From Planctomycetota bacterium (GTDB lineage Bacteria; Planctomycetota; UBA1135; UBA2386), in NCBI GenBank assembly GCA_020425885.1, contig JAGQRA010000738.1, positions 1 through 13,697 of the forward strand: a stretch of 13,697 bases of DNA. Direction: 5' to 3'. Positions 5,769 to 12,060 of the stretch are shown here, one piece after another; the stretch's first letter is position 1; each line of letters opens with the position of its first letter. The position numbers were made by a program, and so were the translations under genes. The notes below the pieces were generated by a model. The model was not told the origin of the DNA. It worked only from the letters and a program-made list of their open reading frames with translations, and did not search any database.

Positions 5769-7429
5769 CCGTCGGCGAAGGCCGACCCGACCAGGAGCGG
5801 CACCGCGGAGACTGCAAGGTAGAGCAGTGCAATGGCGCGCAGTTCGCCGCGAAGCGAGGCCTCGCGGTTGGCTTGCTCCACTCCATGTGATTGTTCCGCA
5901 GTAGCTTCTGCCTGCCCCGCCTGAGCGGGTTGCGGCTCGTCGGCCGGCCCGGGTACGGTCGAAGGTGCCGGCCGTCGCAGCAGCATCGCGCCGGCGAACA
6001 ATCCGGCGGTCATCGCAGCCACGACGCGCCCTACCGGGCCGAGAAACTGGCCGTAGATGATCGCGATGGCGAGCAGGCCGAGCGCAGTCGGGAACAGCGA
6101 TCCCAGGTCGGTCGTCGGTTCCGACCCGGAGTCGTCGGTGAAGGGGATCGCAGGCAGGGCGCGACAGAGTGGGCGAGCGACCGTGATGGCGATGGCCAGC
6201 GAGAACACGGCGGCGGTCGCCATCTGCAGCGGAGCTCCGCTCGTCGGCACGAGAATGGCGGCGGCCATCCCGTGCACCGGCACCAGCACGTGCGTCACGA
6301 GGGCTCGCCAGGTGGCATCGCGGACCAGTTCGAGATCGACGGGAGGTGCCTGATCGAAGACCCAGCGCGTGTTCTCCTGATCGGCGCGCGGCAGGAAGGC
6401 GATCAGGAAGGGCAGGTAGATGGCAGGCAGTTGCAGCAACACGCAGAGGAAGACGAAGGCCTTGTCGCCTGTGCCCTCGTGCAGGCTCAGGTAGACCATG
6501 CCGGCCGGCAGGCCGAGGAGGGGCAGTACCCGGGCCCTGAACCCCGGGCTCCGCCACATGACCGTGGCAACGAAATCGGCCAGGCCAAGTCGCGGGCCGG
6601 ATCCGGCGAGTCGGCGCAGGGCCAGATCGAGCAATCCCGTCCGCCGTGTCGACACGCCGCGCTCGGCCTGGCTCTCGCCGAGCAGGACAGCGAGTCCGAG
6701 CACGAGCAGCCCGGCCGCGAGCATGGCACCGAGTCGCCAGGACTCGTCGAGTGGGTTCTCGAGCAGCCGCGCCGCCTGGTAGGTGGGCAGCAGCTCCGCG
6801 CCCATGCGCCCGATCGGCAGGTCGGCAGCCGTTCCCCGCAACTGCTGCAGCCCGATCGCGAACATGGCCACGCCGCCGCCGAGCAGCAGCGCCTTGAGGG
6901 TGGCGCCGAGCAAGGTCGCGCGCGCGTGACCGGCGCAACGGGCCACGGCCCGCAGGATGACGGCGAAGGTCCCGGCCGCCAACCCGCTGCAGGCGCAGGC
7001 CAGCGCGATGTAGCCGAGGCTGAAAATGACGCCATGGCGCAGGAAGCCGAGCAGTATCGCGGGCGGCAGCGCCATGCCGATCGTGATCAGGCACACGTAG
7101 AAGGCGGCGTGTCCGCCGCGCGCCAGGACGACTGCCGAGCGGCGTATGGGCGAGGTCCCGATCAGGACGCGATCGGCGCGACGGCGAACCACACGGTCCT
7201 CGTCACCGAGCAGTCCGACCGTCACCAGCAGCGAGGACAGGCTCAGGTTGGCGGCCGCGAACGCGACCGGCGGCGTCTCGGGGTAGAGCAGCGAGGCGAA
7301 CACCAGCGCCAGGAACGACTGCGTGAAGATCGTCGTCGTCAGCGAACTGCCGCTGCCGCCGCGGCGTCGCGCGTCGCCGAAGAAGTCGAGCAGGAGCCAG
7401 GTGTGGATCAGTGCTCGAATCACGCCCAT
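5762..7429 (-). CDS. Polytopic membrane protein, possible ABC-2-type exporter permease
   Basis: The 555-residue product is dominated by about 12-13 hydrophobic segments, for example around residues 30-50, 56-76, 108-130, 133-158 and 172-193, with more pairs to the C-terminus. A hydrophilic Ala/Pro/Gln-rich linker precedes the last membrane segment near the end. The arrangement (a short amphipathic N-terminus, paired hydrophobic segments separated by basic loops, overall size) is reminiscent of ABC-2-type exporter permeases. I see no ATP-binding subunit nearby, so the ABC assignment is an inference from general appearance only. The ATG at 7429 is chosen because the sequence turns from low-complexity polar residues to membrane-protein-like there. 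The open frame continues upstream to 7801, but that part is antisense to another gene. No Shine-Dalgarno is visible. It may head an operon with the small hypothetical and PilZ genes. Confidence 0.8.
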   Translation of the reverse strand: MGVIRALIHTWLLLDFFGDARRRGGSGSSLTTTIFTQSFLALVFASLLYPETPPVAFAAANLSLSSLLVTVGLLGDEDRVVRRRADRVLIGTSPIRRSAVVLARGGHAAFYVCLITIGMALPPAILLGFLRHGVIFSLGYIALACACSGLAAGTFAVILRAVARCAGHARATLLGATLKALLLGGGVAMFAIGLQQLRGTAADLPIGRMGAELLPTYQAARLLENPLDESWRLGAMLAAGLLVLGLAVLLGESQAERGVSTRRTGLLDLALRRLAGSGPRLGLADFVATVMWRSPGFRARVLPLLGLPAGMVYLSLHEGTGDKAFVFLCVLLQLPAIYLPFLIAFLPRADQENTRWVFDQAPPVDLELVRDATWRALVTHVLVPVHGMAAAILVPTSGAPLQMATAAVFSLAIAITVARPLCRALPAIPFTDDSGSEPTTDLGSLFPTALGLLAIAIIYGQFLGPVGRVVAAMTAGLFAGAMLLRRPAPSTVPGPADEPQPAQAGQAEATAEQSHGVEQANREASLRGELRAIALLYLAVSAVPLLVGSAFADGG

Positions 7430-7437
7430 GTCGTCAC

Positions 7438-7451
7438 GGCCGCCGGCGGCC
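7438..7451. repeat. 14-bp perfect palindrome in a divergent gap
   Basis: GGCCGCCGGCGGCC is perfectly self-complementary and lies 8 bp upstream of the membrane-protein ATG, in the 82-bp gap between two divergent genes. It could be an operator, or it could hinder translation initiation by folding. GC-rich palindromes also arise by chance in such DNA. Confidence 0.4.
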
Positions 7452-7496
7452 TGGGCGGACCATACTCGGCGCTGCCCGCCGGGCCCGGTGTTTCTC

Positions 7497-7502
7497 GGGA
7501 GG
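7497..7502 (+). promoter_or_regulatory. Ribosome binding site of the GT4-like gene
   Basis: GGGAGG lies 9 nt upstream of the GTG at 7512 and supports that start over the GTG at 7533 and over the much longer open frame upstream. Confidence 0.55.
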
Positions 7503-7511
7503 TTCCTCGCG

Positions 7512-8204
7512 GTGTCGACTAACCTGTTCCGGGTGCGCGTCGTGCTGGTCGATTCCCCGGGGCCCGGCCCCGAGCCACATTGGAGTGTGGTGTTCGTCAC
7601 CGGACTCGAAGCGTGCCTGAGGCAAGAGGGCATCGACGTGAAGCGACTGTCGGGTCCGGTTTCGGTCCGCCTGCCGTTGCACCGGGTCGATGCCGCGATC
7701 TGCGACGCCGGCAGCGAGATCGCACTGGCCGCGATCCTGCGCCATGACCTCGTCGACGTCGTCGTCCATGCCGGAGTCGGCGCCCGCGGTTCTCCCAACA
7801 TGCTCTGGTTGGCGCAGCGCCTCGGTTCGGACGCCGTCGCGGTCGTTCGTTCGGCCGAGGTCGTATGTCAGCGCGGCGACCTGGTCGACGGCGAAGGTGA
7901 GGCGTGCACCGACTTCGCCGACGCCGAGCGGTGCGCGGCTTGCTGTTGCCATGGCAAGCGTCGCCCACGGTCCGATGAGCTACGCAATCGCCTCGATCTC
8001 TTCGTCGCCGGCCTGCAGGCCTGTTCGACGGTGTGGCTCGGCGACGACGATCAGGCGGAGCGTCTCGAGCAGGTCGGCGTGCCGCGGCGGGTGCTGCGGC
8101 AATGCAGCCACGAGGCGATGGTCGACAGCGTGGCGGCCGACATCATCGTCCGGCGGGCGCGGTCCGACGACCTCGCGCTTCCGCCACGGACTCCGTCCGC
8201 TTGA
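7512..8204 (+). CDS. Half-length GT4-type glycosyltransferase-like protein
   Basis: The 230-residue product resembles only the N-terminal half of family 4 glycosyltransferases (GT-B fold). It starts with a beta strand (VRVVLVDSPG, about 8-17), then a helix, and DLVDVVVHAG (79-88) typical of the first Rossmann domain. The best clue is a cysteine pattern, Cys119-Gln-Arg-Gly-Asp-Leu, then Gly-Glu-Ala-Cys132, then Cys141-x-x-Cys144. It matches the CPRGxL...G..C...C..C block found in many GT4 enzymes of surface polysaccharide clusters. The segment LEQVGVPRRVL (186-196) matches the end of the GT4 N-domain. The C-terminal, nucleotide-sugar-binding domain is missing, and the usual GxH loop is not seen. 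The GTG start is set by GGGAGG upstream. The 3' end overlaps the convergent serine hydrolase by 62 bp. It is probably not an active transferase on its own: a truncated relic, or a protein of new function. Confidence 0.65.
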   Translation: MSTNLFRVRVVLVDSPGPGPEPHWSVVFVTGLEACLRQEGIDVKRLSGPVSVRLPLHRVDAAICDAGSEIALAAILRHDLVDVVVHAGVGARGSPNMLWLAQRLGSDAVAVVRSAEVVCQRGDLVDGEGEACTDFADAERCAACCCHGKRRPRSDELRNRLDLFVAGLQACSTVWLGDDDQAERLEQVGVPRRVLRQCSHEAMVDSVAADIIVRRARSDDLALPPRTPSA

Positions 8205-9717
8205 AGTCGAGGGCGCCGAAGTCGAAGTCGGCGATCGGGCAGTCGATGCCGAACCCCGAGATCGCGCCGGTGTGATCGAGATCGAATCGGATCAACGCGA
8301 ACGGCAGGAAGCGATCGGGGAGGTCGACGCGGAAGGTGTCGTGATGCCAGTGCTTCATCGCACCGAACAGACGTCGCCGGCTCGGCAGCAGCACGAGCTG
8401 CAGCTGGTCGCCCTCCAGCGTCACCTCCGCCGGCCCGTAGGCCTCGTCGGAGTAGCTGCCGGCGTAGGCCGCGAGCTCGAGGCTCGGCTTCGTGCCTTCG
8501 TGCCGATTCGCCTCCCGCTGCGCCGTCTTGGTCGCTTCGCCGGCGTGGATGCGCCTGGCGATCGCGGCGATGCGGCCGAGTTCGGCGAGGCCGTCACCGC
8601 CGGCGCGGGTCTTGAAGATCGCGCGCTTGATCGCCTCGTTGACGATGCCGTCGTTGCTGTTGTTGAGCACGACGAAACCGAAGCGGTCGGCCGGGATCAG
8701 TGACACCTTGCTCAGGAAGCCCGGCATGCCGCCGTCGTGTTCGACGACCTTCTTGTCGCCTTCGAGCGAGAGGAACCAGCCGAGTCCGTAGCTCTTGAAG
8801 TCGGCAGTTGAAGCGCCGCTGCCGCCGCCGATCGCCACGTGCGGGCGCCACATCTCGCGCAGCGAGTCCACGGCGAGGATCGGCTCGCCCTGCCACCGGC
8901 CGCCGTCGAGGAGCATGCGCATCCAGGCGGTGAGTTCGTCGACCGACGAGTAGATCGACGCCGCCGGTTTGCCGGCCACGAATTCGTGGTCGACGATCGG
9001 TTGGCCGTCGATGTGCGGCAGCGCCTTGTCGGCATCGGCCGGCAGCAGCTGCGCCGCGGCGCGCGTGTGCGTCATCTGCAGCGGCAAGAAGAAGCGGTCG
9101 GTGACGAACTGCTCCCACGTCTGGCCGGTGGTGCGTTCGATGACCATGCCCGCGACCATGTACATCAGGTTCTGGTAGCCGAACTGACGGCCGAAGGATT
9201 GCGTGATCGGCAGCTTCTCGATCCGATGCAGAACCTCGGCCGGTTCGTAGTCGCTGCCGTACCAGAGCAGATCGCCGGCGAACGTCTTCAACCCGCAACG
9301 GTGGCTCAGCAGGTCGCGCACCGTCATGTGCGCGGTGATCCACGGGTCGGACATCCTGAACTCGGGGATGTGATCGACGACCCGGTCGTCCCAGGCCAGC
9401 CGGTGCTCCTGGACCAGCAGGGCGACGCCGGCTGCGGTGAAGGCCTTGGTGCACGAGGCGATGTTGAACAGCGAGCCCGTCGTCAGCGCGACGCCTTCGC
9501 TGCGCTCGCCGGCCGCCGCCGCGGCCACGACCTCGCCGTCCTGCACCACGGCCAAGGCGAGCCCCGTGTCGTCGAACTGTTGCTGCGCGCGCTCGACCAC
9601 CGCCGTGACGAAGTCGGCCGTGATCGGCGCTTGCGCCGGCAGGATGCCGATGAGCGCCGGGCCGGAGGCTGCGAGCAGAAGGAAGAGCGAGGCGGGTCGA
9701 TGGAGTCGTGCTTGCAT
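8143..9717 (-). CDS. Exported serine hydrolase, class C beta-lactamase family
   Basis: The 524-residue product is a penicillin-binding-protein-like serine hydrolase (Pfam Beta-lactamase, MEROPS S12 type). An N-terminal signal peptide (about 1-30, ending near LPAQA) should export it. Catalytic motifs are visible: SCTK (88-91, the SxxK with nucleophile Ser88 and Lys91), YQN (181-183, the YxN) and HDGG (327-330, the HxG). The last 90-100 residues look like the DUF3471-type C-terminal domain common in this group. Substrates range from esters to D-amino peptides, and real beta-lactam resistance is uncommon in these distant homologues; I cannot name the substrate. The start at 9717 gives the signal peptide directly, without a clear Shine-Dalgarno. 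Its last 20 codons overlap the end of the convergent GT4-like gene. Divergent from the secreted S15-like hydrolase. Confidence 0.92.
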   Translation of the reverse strand: MQARLHRPASLFLLLAASGPALIGILPAQAPITADFVTAVVERAQQQFDDTGLALAVVQDGEVVAAAAAGERSEGVALTTGSLFNIASCTKAFTAAGVALLVQEHRLAWDDRVVDHIPEFRMSDPWITAHMTVRDLLSHRCGLKTFAGDLLWYGSDYEPAEVLHRIEKLPITQSFGRQFGYQNLMYMVAGMVIERTTGQTWEQFVTDRFFLPLQMTHTRAAAQLLPADADKALPHIDGQPIVDHEFVAGKPAASIYSSVDELTAWMRMLLDGGRWQGEPILAVDSLREMWRPHVAIGGGSGASTADFKSYGLGWFLSLEGDKKVVEHDGGMPGFLSKVSLIPADRFGFVVLNNSNDGIVNEAIKRAIFKTRAGGDGLAELGRIAAIARRIHAGEATKTAQREANRHEGTKPSLELAAYAGSYSDEAYGPAEVTLEGDQLQLVLLPSRRRLFGAMKHWHHDTFRVDLPDRFLPFALIRFDLDHTGAISGFGIDCPIADFDFGALDFKRTESVAEARGRRTAPAGR

Positions 9718-9784
9718 GGTGATCTCGGAAGGTCGCTACGGTAGACCGCTCCGCGCCGAGGACCAGCCTCCGGCACATCCGTGG

Positions 9785-9801
9785 TCGGCGCCTGGCGCCG
9801 A
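9785..9801. promoter_or_regulatory. 17-bp odd palindrome, possible operator
   Basis: TCGGCGCC and GGCGCCGA form perfect 8-bp arms around a single central T (9793). The site lies in the 156-bp gap between two divergent hydrolase genes, upstream of the candidate promoter of the right one. With a 1-nt centre it cannot form a simple hairpin with full arms, so a dimeric DNA-binding protein is a better guess than an RNA structure. No regulator can be named. Confidence 0.4.
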
Positions 9802-9824
9802 TGACCGCGGGCGATCCGGGGTCA

Positions 9825-9853
9825 CTGCCAAGTTGCGGCGGCTCTGCTATGCT
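9825..9853 (+). promoter_or_regulatory. Candidate promoter of the S15-like hydrolase gene
   Basis: CTGCCA (9825-9830) and TATGCT (9848-9853) are separated by 17 bp and each matches the sigma70 consensus at 4 of 6 positions. A start near 9860 would leave a leader of only about 14 nt before the ATG at 9874, which fits the lack of a Shine-Dalgarno there. Pattern match only. Confidence 0.3.
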
Positions 9854-9873
9854 GCCGCGACCTCGTCCGTCAG

Positions 9874-11982
9874 ATGGTCCTCGTTTCCCGACTTCTGCTG
9901 GTCGCGTTCTGCGCGCCTGCCTTGGCGCAGTCGTGTCCGCGACCCGTGCCGCCGCCGGCAGGTCATGCGACCTCGCTCGAGGCTGTCGTGCCGATGTCGT
10001 ATTCCGATGGCTACCGCACGTTCGGTTCGATGATCGTGCCGACGACCGTCGCCCCGGTGTGTGGTTGGCCGCTGGTCGTCTTCGTGCATCCGCTCGGAAC
10101 CTCGCGTGCCGTCGACCTCGGCCTGCAGGTCCAGGTGGCCGCCCAGGGTTTCGCGGTATGGAGCTACGACGTGCGTGGTCAAGGCCAGGCGATCGCCGCC
10201 AACGTCAACCATCCGCAGGCCGGCACGACGCTGTGGGGCGCGATCGAACTATGCGATCTCGGCGAGCAGATCCGTTTCGTCGGCCAGAGCCCGCAATGGG
10301 TCGGAGTGGTCGACGCGACCCACTGCGCCGTCGTCGGCAGCAGTCAGGGTGGCGCGCACGCATGGGCCGCGGCGGCCTGGTCCGGCCGGTCCATGGTCGT
10401 GCCCGGACGAACGCCGTCGGTGTTCCCGACGGTGGCCTGTGTCGTCGCCAACGACTACATCGCCGAGACCGCCGAGAGCTGGATCCGGGACGGATCGCTC
10501 TGGAACTCATGGTTCGTCGAGGTCCTCGCCGGCAGCTTCTCCGGTTTCGAGCTGGACCCGACCCTGCTGCAGGCCGGGCGTGCGGCCTTCCTCGCCCAGG
10601 ACCCGGCGCCATTGCTCGCCGCGTTCACGGCCGAAGGTCGCGACCTCGCCGCCGACCTCGGTGCGAGCCAGGTTCCGATCCTCTACACGCACGCCTATCA
10701 CGACCGCATCGACAGCCCGCTGTCCGGCGTCCGGTCGCTGCTCGCGGCCGGCGGCCCCGGGCGCGCCGTGCTGACGACGGGTGGCCCGCACAACGCGGTG
10801 GCGAACGACCGCGAACGGGCCGGTCGCGACGGCCTGATCCTGCGCTGGCTCAAGCGTTGGCTCTGGAACGAACTCGACGAGTCCGAGCTCGAGGATCCGT
10901 TCGTGCTGGCCGAGCTGCCCGTCGAGGCCGGGCTGCGCGATGATCGCGGCTACCCGTGGAATCACCACCATGGCGGCGATCCGCTGCAGGCCGCATCGCC
11001 GACGCGGCTCTGGTTGCACGGCGACTCGAGCCTGCAGACGCAGGCCGGGACGCCGGCGCAGCCGGTGGCGACCATCGAGCAGATGATCGCGCCCTCGGCC
11101 GCGTTCTCACCGCAGGACTACCTCGACGTGCCGGCCACGCGGCAGCTCGTCAACCTGCTCGCCGCCTGTCCGTTGGACGAAGAGGTCTACGCCATCACCT
11201 TGGCCGACGAGTGGGAGCTCGCGGCCAGCGCCAGCGCCCGCTTGCGCCTCGTGCCGTTCGCGACGGACTGGATGATCGCCGCGCTGCTGTCGGTCCAGCC
11301 GCCGGGGGCACCCGAGGTGATGCTGGTCTCGGGCTGCGTTCACGCCACCGCGAGCACGATCGGAGTCGCCGAGGAACACGATCTGCTGTTCTCGCCGATC
11401 GCCGCCCGCATCCCGGCCGGAAGCACGGTGCGGCTGCGGCTGCGCAATCTGTGGCTGCGCGAGTCGCCGCTCGATCGTCAGCTCGAGGTCGCCCCGCGTT
11501 TCCACGATTTCCGTGTCGACATCGTCCACGGCACGCCGGCGTCCGGTTCGTACCTCGATCTGCCGCTCGAGCCGGTGCGGCCGAAGATCGTGTCGGCGGC
11601 GACATGGTTCGATCTGCAGACGGCGTCGCCGCTCTTGTTGCAGGTCCGCGCCGGCGTGGCGCGAGCGCATCAGCCGTACTACATCACGTTCGGCATCAGC
11701 GGTCATCTGCCGGCGACTCCGTTCCTCAACGACATCATGCCGCTCGAGAGCGACTGGTTGGTCGGCATCATCTCGACCTCGCGTTCCCGGCCGGAGCTGA
11801 TCGACTTCTTCGGCGAACTCGACGCCGGTGGCAACGCAACGGCCGTGGTCGACTTCAGGGCCTACGCGCCGTTGCCGGCCGAACTGGCCGGCCTGCGGCT
11901 CTCGTTCGCGGCGTTCGTGTTCGACAGCTTCGTCGCCATGACGGGTGCCGCGACCAATCCCTGCGACGTGTTCCTGCGCTGA
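9874..11982 (+). CDS. Secreted alpha/beta hydrolase, S15/CocE-like, with C-terminal accessory module
   Basis: The 702-residue product has a signal peptide with a likely cleavage after ALA (16-18). An alpha/beta-hydrolase domain follows: strand and oxyanion-loop region (PLVVFVHPLG, 66-75), YDVRGQG (98-104), and the nucleophile elbow GSSQGG (155-160) with Ser157. Acid candidates are Asp277 or Asp280 in HAYHDRID, and the histidine is probably His306 in GGPHNAV. This layout fits the X-Pro dipeptidyl-peptidase/CocE (S15) and dienelactone-hydrolase-like group. A beta-rich middle region (about 370-590) resembles the jelly-roll C-domain of S15 enzymes. The last 90 residues look like the short C-terminal module seen in exported planctomycetal proteins. 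The substrate is unknown; an extracellular peptide, ester or amide is likely. The start has no Shine-Dalgarno. It is followed after 78 bp by the lipase-like gene on the same strand. Confidence 0.85.
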   Translation: MVLVSRLLLVAFCAPALAQSCPRPVPPPAGHATSLEAVVPMSYSDGYRTFGSMIVPTTVAPVCGWPLVVFVHPLGTSRAVDLGLQVQVAAQGFAVWSYDVRGQGQAIAANVNHPQAGTTLWGAIELCDLGEQIRFVGQSPQWVGVVDATHCAVVGSSQGGAHAWAAAAWSGRSMVVPGRTPSVFPTVACVVANDYIAETAESWIRDGSLWNSWFVEVLAGSFSGFELDPTLLQAGRAAFLAQDPAPLLAAFTAEGRDLAADLGASQVPILYTHAYHDRIDSPLSGVRSLLAAGGPGRAVLTTGGPHNAVANDRERAGRDGLILRWLKRWLWNELDESELEDPFVLAELPVEAGLRDDRGYPWNHHHGGDPLQAASPTRLWLHGDSSLQTQAGTPAQPVATIEQMIAPSAAFSPQDYLDVPATRQLVNLLAACPLDEEVYAITLADEWELAASASARLRLVPFATDWMIAALLSVQPPGAPEVMLVSGCVHATASTIGVAEEHDLLFSPIAARIPAGSTVRLRLRNLWLRESPLDRQLEVAPRFHDFRVDIVHGTPASGSYLDLPLEPVRPKIVSAATWFDLQTASPLLLQVRAGVARAHQPYYITFGISGHLPATPFLNDIMPLESDWLVGIISTSRSRPELIDFFGELDAGGNATAVVDFRAYAPLPAELAGLRLSFAAFVFDSFVAMTGAATNPCDVFLR

Positions 11983-12046
11983 CCCGAACCGAACTGCGGC
12001 GGGTGCATCGTCCGACCGCGACGAGTATCGTGTCGGGTTCGCACTC

Positions 12047-12052
12047 AGGAGG
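12047..12052 (+). promoter_or_regulatory. Strong ribosome binding site of the lipase-like gene
   Basis: AGGAGG, a full match to the Shine-Dalgarno consensus, lies 8 nt before the ATG at 12061. It contrasts with the missing or weak sites of most other genes here and suggests efficient independent initiation. Confidence 0.75.
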
Positions 12053-12060
12053 TCGCCGAC

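Noticed and set aside
5891..7522. 543-codon plus-strand open frame opposite the membrane protein
   Set aside because: Its product is a Gln/Arg/Glu/Gly-rich string without recognisable domain, as expected for the complement of hydrophobic codons in GC-rich DNA. The minus strand has clear membrane segments.
7430..7801. N-terminal extension of the membrane protein by 124 codons
   Set aside because: Polar Ser/Thr/Arg-rich sequence antisense to the GT4-like gene, which has its own ribosome binding site and motifs.
8594..9778. 394-codon minus-strand frame overlapping the serine hydrolase gene
   Set aside because: Same strand but another frame; Arg/Gly-rich with no motif, whereas the chosen frame has a signal peptide and SxxK, YxN and HxG motifs.
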